Source of the DNA: Stutzerimonas kunmingensis
GTDB lineage: Bacteria > Pseudomonadota > Gammaproteobacteria > Pseudomonadales > Pseudomonadaceae
Direction of reading: 5' to 3'
DNA: 64,000 nt
NCBI RefSeq assembly: GCF_900114065.1
Contig: NZ_FORS01000003.1
Coordinates: 124,001 to 188,000, forward strand
Both the position numbers and the translations under genes were made by a program. Under the pieces are notes generated by a model. It did no database searches, was not told where the DNA came from, and saw only the letters and a list, made by a program, of their open reading frames with translations. Below are positions 36,050-44,219 of this stretch, in pieces (positions within the stretch are counted from its first letter, which is position 1; each line of letters starts with the position of its first letter).

Positions 36050-36080
36050 CGTTCGGCTCCTTGCACCGTTCGGCTCCTTG
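36047..36080. repeat. 17-bp tandem duplication covering the ribosome-binding site and GTG start
   Basis: CACCGTTCGGCTCCTTG occurs twice in a row (36047-36063 and 36064-36080). On the minus strand each copy supplies AAGGAG and GTG with the same spacing. Only the copy at 36049 is in frame with the binding protein, because 17 is not a multiple of three. Confidence 0.9.
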
Positions 36081-36395
36081 CGCTGTGCAGCATTCCTTGG
36101 CAGTTCGACGCGGCCGGGCAACATCCCGCTCAGGCCCGCTCCGTTAGCATCAGCCTAGCGCAGAATGAAGTCGGAGCGATGAAGTGATAAGGCCTGGCCG
36201 GGCATGCGTGGCTTGCGGTTGTCCCGCGTGGCGTGGCGTGGCTGCCGCTCGGTATCCGAGCTTCAGCCGGTGAGCGGCTTGCGGAAGATCACAGGATGCC
36301 AGCGATGCTGGGAGGATGCTTCCGTGTGAATGCCGTCAAGCCATTCCGGAAGGCGGGGCTGGAGCGCAGCGCGCCGCTGGCACAAATCGCAGGCA
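36081..36395. other. Gene-free spacer between binding-protein gene and tRNA terminator
   Basis: About 315 bases without a convincing gene. A short plus-strand frame (36233-36418) lacks protein-like composition and runs into the terminator. The part near 36081-36180 presumably carries the promoter of the leftward binding-protein gene; no clear -10/-35 pair is evident. Confidence 0.5.
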
Positions 36396-36437
36396 ATAAA
36401 AAACCCCAAGGAGGTTAATTTCGCTTGGGGTTTTTCG
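36396..36437 (-). terminator. Intrinsic terminator downstream of tRNA-Phe
   Basis: AAAAACCCCAAG (36399-36410) and CTTGGGGTTTTT (36424-36435) form a 12-base stem with A- and T-tracts on both sides, so it can stop transcription in both directions. On the minus strand it lies 8 bases after the tRNA 3' end. Confidence 0.92.
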
Positions 36438-36444
36438 GTATTAG

Positions 36445-36520
36445 TGGTGCCCAGGGACGGAATCGAACCGCCGACACGGGGATTTTCAATCCCCTGCTCT
36501 ACCGACTGAGCTACCTGGGC
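36445..36520 (-). tRNA. tRNA-Phe (anticodon GAA)
   Basis: The 76-nucleotide minus-strand sequence begins GCCCAGGTAGCTCAGTCGGT. The anticodon arm is GGGGA-TTGAAAA-TCCCC, giving anticodon GAA, and the T arm is GGCGG-TTCGATT-CCGTC. The acceptor stem pairs GCCCAGG with CCTGGGC, and CCA is encoded at the end (36447-36445). All arms pair fully. It lies 93 bases downstream of yggX on the same strand. Confidence 0.98.
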
Positions 36521-36612
36521 AACGGGGCGCTATTAGACGGATTTGGCTTTTGCCTGTCAAGCGTGGTCCGGAAAAATATTTAATCCGGACGGGCGCTTAG
36601 CGCAGCCGACGG

Positions 36613-36885
36613 TCATTCGCTCGGCGGCACGTAGCCTTCGGCCTTGGCGTAATCTTCGCCGGAGAAGAACTTGTCCATCTCGCCCTGAAGGAACTTGCGG
36701 TCTTCGGCGTTCATCATGTTCAGTCGGCGTTCGTTGATCAGCATGGTCTGGTGCTTCTGCCAGTCGTCCCAGGCCTGTTTGGAAATGTTGTTGTAGATGT
36801 CCTCGCCTTTCTGGCCTGGAAACGGCGGGCGCTCGAGGCCGGGGAGTTCTTCGTTGTACTTGCGGCAGTTCACGGTGCGGGTCAT
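36613..36885 (-). CDS. yggX: Probable Fe(2+)-trafficking protein YggX
   Basis: The 90-residue protein fits the YggX family, starting [20 protein letters not shown] with the conserved Cys at residue 7, and including [20 protein letters not shown] and [18 protein letters not shown]. YggX protects iron-sulfur clusters against oxidation and is often paired with mutY. Its start overlaps the mutY stop by 4 bases (ATGA). Confidence 0.96.
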   Translation of the reverse strand: MTRTVNCRKYNEELPGLERPPFPGQKGEDIYNNISKQAWDDWQKHQTMLINERRLNMMNAEDRKFLQGEMDKFFSGEDYAKAEGYVPPSE

Positions 36886-37949
36886 GAGGTTTCTCCTGCA
36901 TTCAATTCAACGGCGGCGCGCTTGAGCAGTGTCTTTACTGGCGCGGCAAGGCCGAGGCGCGGCGGGGTGGCGAGGTTATACCAGAGCCAGTCGGCCTCGG
37001 CCACGGCGTCGGGCGCGGACTTGACCCTGATCAGCCAGGGCTCGATGGCCAGCTGGAAATGGCTGAAGGTGTGGGTCAGCCCCTGCAGCTCGCGGCGCTC
37101 CTCGAGCTGCAGGGCATGCCTCGCGGCCAATGGGTCGAGGGCGGCGAGGTCGTCCAGTTCCGGCAGGCTCCAGAGCCCGCCCCACAGGCCCGTCGACGGG
37201 CGCCGATAGAGCAGGATGGCACCGTCGCGATTGGCCAGTAGCGGCATCAGTGTGCGTTTCTGCGGCAGCGCCTTGCGTGGCTTGGGCACCGGGAAGTCGG
37301 TTTCGCGCCCGAGCAGATGGGCGCGGCAGCCGTCCTTGAGCGGGCAGAGCAGGCAGCTCGGGCGGCTGCGGGTGCACAGCGTGGCGCCGAGATCCATCAT
37401 CGCCTGGGTGTAATGGTTGACGCGCTGCTGCGGGGTGAAACGTTCGGCCACCTCCCACAGCTGGCGGGCCACCTTCGGCTCGCCGGGATAGCCGTCCTGC
37501 GCAACGTAGCGGGCTAGCACGCGCTTGACGTTGCCGTCGAGGATCGGCGCGCGCAGGCCCAGGCTGATGCTGGCGATGGCGCCGGCCGTGGAGCGGCCGA
37601 TGCCCGGTAATTCGGCGAGCTGGTCGACATCCGCCGGAAACACGCCGCCGTATTCGGCCACGATGAGTTTCGCGGTCTTGTGCAGATTGCGTGCGCGACT
37701 GTAGTAGCCGAGCCCGGTCCACAGGTGCAGCACCTCATCTTCCTCGGCGGCGGCGAGCGCCACGACGCTGGGCAGCGCCTCCATGAAGCGGTCGAAGTAA
37801 CCGAGCACGGTGCTGACCTGGGTCTGCTGCAGCATGATCTCCGACACCCACACCCGGTACGGCGTGATGTTCTGCTGCCAGGGCAGATCCTTGCGGCCGT
37901 GGCGGTCGAACCAGTCGAGGACCGCCGCGCCGAACTGCTCGGGGCTCAT
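36882..37949 (-). CDS. mutY: A/G-specific adenine DNA glycosylase MutY
   Basis: The 355-residue protein has the HhH-GPD fold with [20 protein letters not shown] near residue 33, the helix-hairpin-helix [20 protein letters not shown] near residue 113, and the iron-sulfur ligands in [17 protein letters not shown] near residue 195. A NUDIX-like C-terminal domain that recognises 8-oxoguanine follows. It removes A opposite oxidised G. The start at 37949 overlaps the upstream asmA stop by 4 bases; yggX follows with a similar overlap, so asmA-mutY-yggX form one operon. Confidence 0.96.
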   Translation of the reverse strand: MSPEQFGAAVLDWFDRHGRKDLPWQQNITPYRVWVSEIMLQQTQVSTVLGYFDRFMEALPSVVALAAAEEDEVLHLWTGLGYYSRARNLHKTAKLIVAEYGGVFPADVDQLAELPGIGRSTAGAIASISLGLRAPILDGNVKRVLARYVAQDGYPGEPKVARQLWEVAERFTPQQRVNHYTQAMMDLGATLCTRSRPSCLLCPLKDGCRAHLLGRETDFPVPKPRKALPQKRTLMPLLANRDGAILLYRRPSTGLWGGLWSLPELDDLAALDPLAARHALQLEERRELQGLTHTFSHFQLAIEPWLIRVKSAPDAVAEADWLWYNLATPPRLGLAAPVKTLLKRAAVELNAGETS

Positions 37950-40168
37950 CGGTTGAACAGGCCTTTGAGCGCGTCCTTGAGCTCGGGGCTGACCTTGTCG
38001 CCGAGCTTCTCTTCGATCTTTTCGTTGAGCTTCTCGCCGGCCAGCCGTGCTGCGACCTTGCCCAGGGCGTCGTTGTCGAAGCGGCAGGCCTTGGCGCCCA
38101 GCTCCAGCGGGCCGCGGCAGCGCAGCGGCCATTCGATGCCGACGTAGCGCTCGTTGACCTGGCAGGCCGGGTCCGGCATGGCGCCCTTGTCGCCTTCGAT
38201 GACGATGCCGACGCGGTAGTCCATGCCCAGCACGCGCAGATCGACATCGCCGTTACCGTTGACGGTCAGGCCCGGAATGCTGGCCTTGAGGTCGGGGTTG
38301 CTGGCCACGCCGTTGCGCAGCGTCAGGTTGCCTTTGAGTTCGCGGAACGGCGTGTCCTTGCTGCGTGGGTCGCTGGCGAGCGGCTTGCGATTGAGCGTGG
38401 CGATGGCGCGGCACAGCTGCTGCTCGAGGTTGGCATCGACCAGCACGCCGTTGTCGATGATGAAGCCGACCTTGCCGTTGAGGTTGTCGATCCAGGCCTT
38501 CTCGCTGTTGCCCTGGGTGCGCAGGTCGGCATCCAGGTTGAGCAGCCCCTTGACCACGACGTCCTCGCCCTGGCTTTCCAGCAGGCGCTCGACCGGTACG
38601 CCATTGAAACGGTTCTGCACGGTCAGCAATGGCAGTGCCGGGCGTACGTCGAGGCTGGCCGAGCCATCCAGGCGTCCGCCATACAGCCCGCCGCGCACTT
38701 CCTGAAGGGTCAGCAGGCCGTTGCGGGTACGAGCCTTGAGGTTGAAGCCGTCCAGCGGGATCTTCATTGCGGTCAGGCTGCCGATGGCCAGGCTGACCTC
38801 GGTGTCGAGCTTGCGCAGCTGATCCAGCGGCAACACCGAAGCTTCGCTCCAGGCCTGCTGGGTCGGCGCGTTGGGCAGTGGTGTGGTGCCGCTGCCGATT
38901 GCGCTGGCCTGGGTGCTCTTGACCTCGCTCTTGCGCGCTGCCTCGGCCGCCTGCTCCTCGCTCGGCGGCGGCAGGTAGCGATCCAGATTGAAGCGGTCGC
39001 CCTTGAGGTCGACACGCAGCGCCTGGCGGGAGAAGTCACTGACGGCGAGGCGGCCGGTGAAGGTGCTGTCGTCGAGCTTCAGGGTCAGTTCTTCCAGCGC
39101 CAGGCTGTTCGGCGTACCGCTCAGGCGACTGACCAGTTCGGCCTTGCTCAGTGCGGCAGCGTCAGCCATGGCCGGCAGCTGCTGGCCGGTGCCCTGAAGG
39201 AATTCACGCAGGTTGAACTGCGCGACGCTCAGCGCGCCGCTGATCTTCGGTTCCTTGTCCAGATCGCGTGCCTTCAGCTCGCCCAGCCCGCGCAGTTGGT
39301 TGGCGGTGAACTTGAGGCTGTTCCATTCGGCGATCTGCGCGGCGAGATCGACCAGCAGCTGGCCCTGGGCGCTGAAGGTCAGTGTCTGCCCTTGCAGCGG
39401 CTCGCCGGAAGCTTCGCCGGACAGGCGCATGTCTTCGAACTGGTAGCGCTTGAGCTGGTTGTCGAAACGCAGCGCGCCCTGCAGTTCGGTGCGCGCGCGC
39501 ATCACCGGCTTGTTGCTGCCGAAGAAGGCGTTGAGCTTGAGCGGGATCGGGCTACCTTCGCGGATCGCGCCGGTCGTGAGCTCGATGCTTTCGGCGCTGT
39601 ACTGCTGGCCGGTCTTGGCGTCGCTGTAGGTAACGCGGGCATCGCTGACGGTCAGGCTGTCGATGTCCAGGGTCAGTGACTTGCTGCGCGAAGCGGGGGT
39701 TGCATCCGGTTCGGCCGGTGGTTCGCTGGCCTCGGCGGCTGGCGTGGGTTGTTCGGCCTGCCTGGCCGGCTGACCGACGCCCTCCCAGTTGCCGCGGCCC
39801 TGTTCGTCACGGCTCAGGGTCAGATTGAGGCCGTTGACGGTGATGTCGCTCATCTGCACTTCGCGGCTCAGCAGCGGCATCACCCGCACCGACAGGCCGA
39901 GCATGCGCAGGTCGGCGAATGGCTGCTCGGGGGTCTGTGCGCTGGCCAGGGTGGTCTCGTGCAGCTCCAGGCCGAGCCAGGGGAACAGGCTCCAGCCGAT
40001 GTCGCCTTTGATGTCCAGTTCGAGGCCGGCCTTGCTGCGTGCCAGGTCGCGGATCTCGTCCTTGTAGTCGTTGGGATCGAATAGGTGGGTCAGGGCGAAG
40101 CCCGCCGCCACGACGATCAGCAACAGCCCGAGAAAGACCAGACCCAGGATTTTGCCGAGCGATTTCAT
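37946..40168 (-). CDS. asmA: AsmA family envelope protein
   Basis: The 740-residue protein begins with one membrane anchor (residues about 5-27, LGKILGLVFLGLLLIVVAAG) followed by THLFDPNDYKDEIRDLARSK, the AsmA start motif. The C-terminal AsmA domain contains LNGKVGFIIDNGVLVDANLE. AsmA-type proteins span the periplasm and take part in lipid transport and outer-membrane balance. AAGGA lies 8 bases before ATG 40168. It is coupled to mutY by an ATGA overlap. Confidence 0.9.
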   Translation of the reverse strand: MKSLGKILGLVFLGLLLIVVAAGFALTHLFDPNDYKDEIRDLARSKAGLELDIKGDIGWSLFPWLGLELHETTLASAQTPEQPFADLRMLGLSVRVMPLLSREVQMSDITVNGLNLTLSRDEQGRGNWEGVGQPARQAEQPTPAAEASEPPAEPDATPASRSKSLTLDIDSLTVSDARVTYSDAKTGQQYSAESIELTTGAIREGSPIPLKLNAFFGSNKPVMRARTELQGALRFDNQLKRYQFEDMRLSGEASGEPLQGQTLTFSAQGQLLVDLAAQIAEWNSLKFTANQLRGLGELKARDLDKEPKISGALSVAQFNLREFLQGTGQQLPAMADAAALSKAELVSRLSGTPNSLALEELTLKLDDSTFTGRLAVSDFSRQALRVDLKGDRFNLDRYLPPPSEEQAAEAARKSEVKSTQASAIGSGTTPLPNAPTQQAWSEASVLPLDQLRKLDTEVSLAIGSLTAMKIPLDGFNLKARTRNGLLTLQEVRGGLYGGRLDGSASLDVRPALPLLTVQNRFNGVPVERLLESQGEDVVVKGLLNLDADLRTQGNSEKAWIDNLNGKVGFIIDNGVLVDANLEQQLCRAIATLNRKPLASDPRSKDTPFRELKGNLTLRNGVASNPDLKASIPGLTVNGNGDVDLRVLGMDYRVGIVIEGDKGAMPDPACQVNERYVGIEWPLRCRGPLELGAKACRFDNDALGKVAARLAGEKLNEKIEEKLGDKVSPELKDALKGLFNR

Positions 40169-40352
40169 GGACGAGTCCTTGTAGATGAACGATCTGAAAA
40201 GTGCCGAGTATAGCCCCGTGCCTGCACTTGTCGGGAACGCGGTCGGCGTTGGAGTGCCGTTGCGGGTGCGGGTTCCACAGATGGCCGCGGCGGGCGGCAA
40301 GCGCGCCCCGTCGGCAGATCAGGCAGGGCGCAGCGGATATCGCGTGGGCGAC

Positions 40353-40751
40353 TTAGAGCGAATCCAGCGGCAGATGCGTTCGCGCAGCCAGGGCGCTGGC
40401 TTCCAGATGACCGGCGGGGGCGGCAAGGCGCAACGGCTTGCCGGCTTCACTGGCCAGCCGTTGGGTTTCTTCCAGCAGGCGGCGGCCGACGCCGCGCTTG
40501 CGGGTGACCTTGCGTACGCACAGGTGCGACAGGCGCCAGGCTTCGTCGCCGCGCCGCAGCAGGGCGGCGCCGAGCAGACGGTCATTGAAGCGGCCGGCAA
40601 TCAGGCTGCCATCGGCCAGCGCCGCCTCAATCAGCGCCTCGGCGCTGGCATAGGGCGTCAGCAGCCATTCGGGGGCGTCGGCGTAGATTTTCGCCAGATC
40701 GGTTAAATCCTGCGGGCTGGGCTGGGTGACGGATTCGACGTAGACGGGCAT
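40353..40751 (-). CDS. GNAT-fold protein, PanZ/PanM (acetyl-CoA sensor) family
   Basis: The 132-residue protein has a short GNAT fold with PQDLTDLAKIYADAPEWLLT near the start, then AGRFNDRLLGAALLRRGDEA and SHLCVRKVTRKRGVGRRLLE, where the acetyl-CoA-binding loop is RKRGVG. This text matches enterobacterial PanZ/PanM (RFNERLLAA, VREVTRRRGVG), which promotes maturation of aspartate decarboxylase PanD and senses coenzyme A. Pseudomonads have such proteins too. Gene neighbours do not add evidence. A general N-acetyltransferase is the alternative. Confidence 0.75.
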   Translation of the reverse strand: MPVYVESVTQPSPQDLTDLAKIYADAPEWLLTPYASAEALIEAALADGSLIAGRFNDRLLGAALLRRGDEAWRLSHLCVRKVTRKRGVGRRLLEETQRLASEAGKPLRLAAPAGHLEASALAARTHLPLDSL

Positions 40752-40840
40752 GGCGACCTTGCGACGGCTGAGCAGAAGTGCCGGCAAGGATACGCCGAAC
40801 CGCCGCCAGCGCACGAGACGGCGGCGGTTGGCGCGTTCGC

Positions 40841-41623
40841 TCAGTGCAGGCGATGGCGCTCGTGAAGGAAGCTCAGCACCGCACGGCGATAGTGGTTGTA
40901 CTCCGGGTCGTCGGCCAGGGCGATGCGATCGCGCGGGCGCGGCAGTTTCACCTCGAGGATTTCGCCGATGGTCGCCGAGGGGCCGTTGGTCATCATCACG
41001 ATGCGGTCGGAGAGCAGCACGGCCTCGTCGACGTCGTGGGTGATCATCATCATGGTGTTGCCCAGGTCCTTCTGGATCTTCATCACCTCGTCCTGCAGGT
41101 GCGCGCGGGTCAGCGCATCCAGCGCACCGAACGGTTCGTCGAGCAACAGCACCTTGGGCTTCATTGCGAGCGCGCGGGCGATGCCGACGCGCTGCTTCAT
41201 GCCGCCTGAGATTTCCTGCGGATACTTGTTCAGCGCGTGGCTCATGTTCACCAGCGCCAGGTTGTGCTCGATCCACTCGCGCCGTTCGCGCTTGTTCATG
41301 CTGCGCTTGAACAGCTTGTTCACCGCCACTTCGACGTTCTCGTAGACCGTCAGCCAGGGCAGCAGCGAATGGTTCTGGAACACCATGCTGCGGTCCGGGC
41401 CAGGGCCGCGGACTTCCTTGCCGTCGAGGATCACGCCGCCGAGGCTGGGGTCGAGCAGCCCGGCGACGATGTTCAGCACCGTCGACTTGCCGCAGCCGGA
41501 GTGGCCGATGATGGAGATGAACTCGCCCTTGGCGATGTTCAGGTTGATGTCCTTGAGCACCTGCGAGGCGAGGTTGCCGCGCACGAAACTCTTGTCCAGG
41601 TGTTCGATGGAGAGATAGCTCAT
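40841..41623 (-). CDS. Nitrate ABC transporter ATP-binding protein (NrtD/NrtC type)
   Basis: The 260-residue ATPase has Walker A GHSGCGKSTVLNIVAGLLDP, the signature ISGGMKQRVGIARALAMKPK, Walker B VLLLDEPFGALDAL and the switch His in MMITHDVDEAVLLSDRIVMM. Its form is that of nitrate/taurine/sulfonate importers. It ends the nrtA-permease-ATPase operon and starts 11 bases after the permease gene, with GAGGAG as ribosome-binding site. It is a single ATPase domain and lacks the extra binding-protein-like domain of cyanobacterial NrtC. Confidence 0.9.
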   Translation of the reverse strand: MSYLSIEHLDKSFVRGNLASQVLKDINLNIAKGEFISIIGHSGCGKSTVLNIVAGLLDPSLGGVILDGKEVRGPGPDRSMVFQNHSLLPWLTVYENVEVAVNKLFKRSMNKRERREWIEHNLALVNMSHALNKYPQEISGGMKQRVGIARALAMKPKVLLLDEPFGALDALTRAHLQDEVMKIQKDLGNTMMMITHDVDEAVLLSDRIVMMTNGPSATIGEILEVKLPRPRDRIALADDPEYNHYRRAVLSFLHERHRLH

Positions 41624-41634
41624 GGCGTTGCTCC

Positions 41635-42504
41635 TCAGTTGGCCGGAATGCCGCGGGTGATGCGCCGGCCGACGAAGGCCACCAGGCGATCGAGCACGAA
41701 GCCGACCACGCCGATGTAGACGAGCGCGAGGATGATGTCGCTGATGCGCGAGGCGTTCCACGCATCCCAGATGAAGAAGCCGATGCCGACGCCGCCGATG
41801 AGCATTTCCGCGGCGATGATCGCCAGCCACGACAGGCCGACGCCGATGCGCAGGCCGGTGAAGATGTAGGGCGCAGCGGCCGGCAGCATGATGGTCTTGA
41901 AGTACTCGAAACCGTTGAGCTGCAGCACCTGGGCGACGTTGCGGTAGTCCTGCGGGATGTTGCGGATGCCCACCGCGGTATTGATGATGATCGGCCAGAT
42001 CGCGGTGATGAAGATGACGAACAGCGCCGAGGGATGGCTGTCCTGGAAGCCCGCCAGCGATAGCGGCAGCCAGGCCAGTGGCGGCACGGTGCGCAGCACC
42101 TGGAAGATCGGATCGAGGCCGCGCATGGCCCAGTCCGACTGGCCGATCAGCACGCCGAGGCCGACCCCGGCGACCACCGCCAGCATATAACCCACCGCAA
42201 CCCGCTGCAGGCTTGCCAGCAGCTGCCAGGCCAGGCCCACGTCATTGCCGCCGTTGTCGTAGAACGGATCGATGATTAGCTCCCAGGTTTCCGCGACCAC
42301 CTGCGAGGGCGGCGGCAGCGCGGCATCGGCACCGGAGCAGAGCATTTCCCAGATCAAGCCGAGCAGCAGCAGGATCACCAGCGGCGGCACCAGCTGCTGC
42401 ACAGCGTAGCGGCCGCTGCGTCGAGCCAGGGCGGCGAGCCGGGAAGGGCGGACGATCGATACCGGCTCGGCGGTGGCGGGCTGCAGTTTGACGTTGGCAT
42501 TCAT
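41635..42504 (-). CDS. nrtB: Nitrate ABC transporter permease (NrtB type)
   Basis: The 289-residue membrane protein has six transmembrane helices, a tail before the first helix (about residues 1-35) and the permease text LRTVPPLAWLPLSLAGFQDS and TAVGIRNIPQDYRNVAQVLQ (EAA-like loop near residues 180-210). The C terminus FIWDAWNASRISDIILALVY is typical of NrtB. It forms the channel for the NrtA-like protein encoded just upstream. Confidence 0.92.
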   Translation of the reverse strand: MNANVKLQPATAEPVSIVRPSRLAALARRSGRYAVQQLVPPLVILLLLGLIWEMLCSGADAALPPPSQVVAETWELIIDPFYDNGGNDVGLAWQLLASLQRVAVGYMLAVVAGVGLGVLIGQSDWAMRGLDPIFQVLRTVPPLAWLPLSLAGFQDSHPSALFVIFITAIWPIIINTAVGIRNIPQDYRNVAQVLQLNGFEYFKTIMLPAAAPYIFTGLRIGVGLSWLAIIAAEMLIGGVGIGFFIWDAWNASRISDIILALVYIGVVGFVLDRLVAFVGRRITRGIPAN

Positions 42505-42530
42505 GGGCTTTTCCTCGCGGGTTGCGGTTA

Positions 42531-43862
42531 TCAGGCCATGGCCTTGATGGTCAGGCTGTCCAGATAGGCTTGCGGGTTCTCGGGGTCGAACACCTTGCCG
42601 TCGAAGAATTTCTCGACCCCACGAGAAGTGGAGGCCGGGATCAGCTCGGCGGGTAGGTTCAGCTCGCCGGCGGCGGCGCGCCAGATGTCCTCGCGGTTGA
42701 CCTTGGCGATCAGCGCCTGGCTGTCGAAGTCGGCCGGCAGGTAGCCCCAGCGCTTGTTCTCGGTGAGGAACCAGAGGTCGTGGCTCTGGAACGGGTAGGA
42801 GGCGTGGTCGTCCCAGTAGCGCATCTGCTCGGGGTGGTTCTCGATGACCTTGCCGGTGCCGTAGGCGAAGTTGCCCTTCATGCGGTCGACGATGTCCTTG
42901 TAGGGCGCGCCGATCCACTTGCGCTGCGAGCAGATCTTCGCCACTTCCTCCTTGTTCTCCGGCTTCTCGCAGAACTGCTGGGCGTCCATGATCGCCATGG
43001 TCAGCGCCTTCGTCGCGTTGGGGTTGGCAGCCACGTAGTCGCTGCGCAGGGCGAAGGCCTTTTCCGGGTGGTTGTGCCACAGCTCGCCGGTGGTGTTGGC
43101 GGTGTAGCCGATCTTCTGGTTGATCAGCTGGGCGTTCCACGGCTCGCAGACGCAGAAGGTGTCCATGCTGCCAACCTTCATGTTGGCGACCATCTGCGCC
43201 GGCGGCACGACGATGGTGTTGATGTCGGCGTTCGGGTCGATGCCGCCGGCCGCCAGCCAGTAGCGCATCCACAGGTCATGAGTGCCGCCGGGGAAGGTCA
43301 TCGCCGCACTGACCTTCTTGCCGCTGGCCTTCTTCGCCTCCAGCGCAGCCTTGAACGGGGTGCTGTCGAGGCCGATCTTCAGGTCGCGATATTCCTCGCC
43401 GACCGAGATGCACTGCCCGGCCAGGTTCAGCCGCGCGAGGATCGACATGGGTACCGGCTGGTTGTTCGGCGTGACGATGCCGGCGCTGATCAGGTAGGGC
43501 ATCGGCGTGAGGATGTGCGCGCCGTCGATACCGTTCTTCGCCGAGCCGAGCACCAGGTTGTCGCGGGTGGTGCCCCAGGACGACTGCTTGAGTACCTCGA
43601 CCTCGGTCATCCCGTATTTGGCGAAGAAGCCCTTCTCGGCGGCGACGAACAGCGGCGCGGCGTCGGTTAGGGCGATAAAGCCGAGCTTGGCCTTGCTGGT
43701 CTCCACATCCCCGCCCGCCGCCCAGGCGGCCGAACGCATGCCCAGGGACATGCCGCCGAACAGGGCGACGCCGCTGGCGGCAATGATCGAGTGCTTGAGA
43801 AAGCTGCGGCGCGAGGCCAGCGTTACGCTGCTGGGCTGGTCGTTGTTCGGCTTGTCGGTCAT
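42531..43862 (-). CDS. nrtA: Nitrate ABC transporter substrate-binding protein NrtA
   Basis: The 443-residue protein has a Tat-type leader (SRRSFLKHSIIAASGVALFG, residues about 17-36) and the NrtA fold: LGFIALTDAAPLFVAAEKGF, GTHDLWMRYWLAAGGIDPNA and MKVGSMDTFCVCEPWNAQLI. It binds nitrate or nitrite in the periplasm. The gene follows a 357-base leader with a sigma-54 promoter, an ANTAR-type hairpin and an intrinsic terminator just before the ribosome-binding site. It should therefore be expressed only when nitrogen is limiting and nitrate is present. Confidence 0.93.
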   Translation of the reverse strand: MTDKPNNDQPSSVTLASRRSFLKHSIIAASGVALFGGMSLGMRSAAWAAGGDVETSKAKLGFIALTDAAPLFVAAEKGFFAKYGMTEVEVLKQSSWGTTRDNLVLGSAKNGIDGAHILTPMPYLISAGIVTPNNQPVPMSILARLNLAGQCISVGEEYRDLKIGLDSTPFKAALEAKKASGKKVSAAMTFPGGTHDLWMRYWLAAGGIDPNADINTIVVPPAQMVANMKVGSMDTFCVCEPWNAQLINQKIGYTANTTGELWHNHPEKAFALRSDYVAANPNATKALTMAIMDAQQFCEKPENKEEVAKICSQRKWIGAPYKDIVDRMKGNFAYGTGKVIENHPEQMRYWDDHASYPFQSHDLWFLTENKRWGYLPADFDSQALIAKVNREDIWRAAAGELNLPAELIPASTSRGVEKFFDGKVFDPENPQAYLDSLTIKAMA

Positions 43863-43883
43863 GGTCGGGTTTTCCTTTGGGCG

Positions 43884-43935
43884 AAAAAAAACGGCGCCAC
43901 ACCGCCCGGCTGGAGCCGGAGAGCGTGGACACCGT
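43884..43935 (-). terminator. Intrinsic terminator/attenuator in the nitrate operon leader
   Basis: On the minus strand a long hairpin runs from ACGGTGTCCACGC through CCGGC-TCCA-GCCGG to GGCGCCGT (43935-43891) and is followed at once by eight T residues (43891-43884). The ribosome-binding site of nrtA is about 15 bases further on. Its 5' arm overlaps the ANTAR-type hairpin at 43940-43927, so the two cannot form together. Confidence 0.9.
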
Positions 43936-43940
43936 TGTCC
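43927..43940 (-). promoter_or_regulatory. ANTAR-type hexaloop hairpin (NasR target, P2-like)
   Basis: The minus strand reads GGAC-AACGGT-GTCC, a 4-base stem with a six-base loop that has A at position 1 and G at position 4, the recognition pattern of ANTAR proteins. The stem's 3' half is part of the terminator's 5' arm. A likely partner hairpin upstream (AAGG-CCGGAT-CCTT, about 43977-43964) lacks the expected first A, so the second site is less certain. Confidence 0.65.
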
Positions 43941-43987
43941 TAATGAGGAGTTGTGAAAGCCGAAGGATCCGGCCTTGCCTGAGCTTT

Positions 43988-44002
43988 GCGAAAGCTGTGC
44001 CA
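43988..44002 (-). promoter_or_regulatory. Sigma-54 promoter of the nitrate transport operon
   Basis: The minus strand reads TGGCAC-AGCTT-TCGC. The -24 box is perfect, the GG to GC spacing is the required 10 bases, and only one base of the -12 TTGC differs. Transcription should start near 43976, leaving a leader of about 110 bases with the hairpins. This fits NtrC-type nitrogen control. Confidence 0.8.
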
Positions 44003-44219
44003 GAACTGCTCAGGCGGCGCGGAACGGGTGCTGCCGCGGCATCGAATCGCCGGGAGGTTTCCATCGAATCAAGCACTTGCGGCGGGGCGCAAACAGAGCG
44101 CGACCAGTTCCGTGATTGGCTTGCTCGAGATGAATTGCGCTTGGCGATCCTGCGGGACTGGCGGCGCATGCACATCCGCGGGGCAGGCATGCTGTGCTGA
44201 TGGTGCGGCGTGCCTGTTT

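Noticed and set aside
36233..36418. Small plus-strand gene before tRNA-Phe
   Set aside because: It lacks a good ribosome-binding site, reads into the terminator and has no recognisable sequence features.
40353..41765. 470-codon fusion frame joining the GNAT gene to the nitrate ATPase region
   Set aside because: Only the last 132 residues are protein-like; the rest overlaps the ATPase gene out of frame. I start the gene at 40751.
43982..43996. Perfect AGCTTT-CGC-AAAGCT hairpin as an RNA regulatory element
   Set aside because: It coincides with the sigma-54 promoter (43988-44002) and lies upstream of the expected RNA start, so it is probably not transcribed from there.
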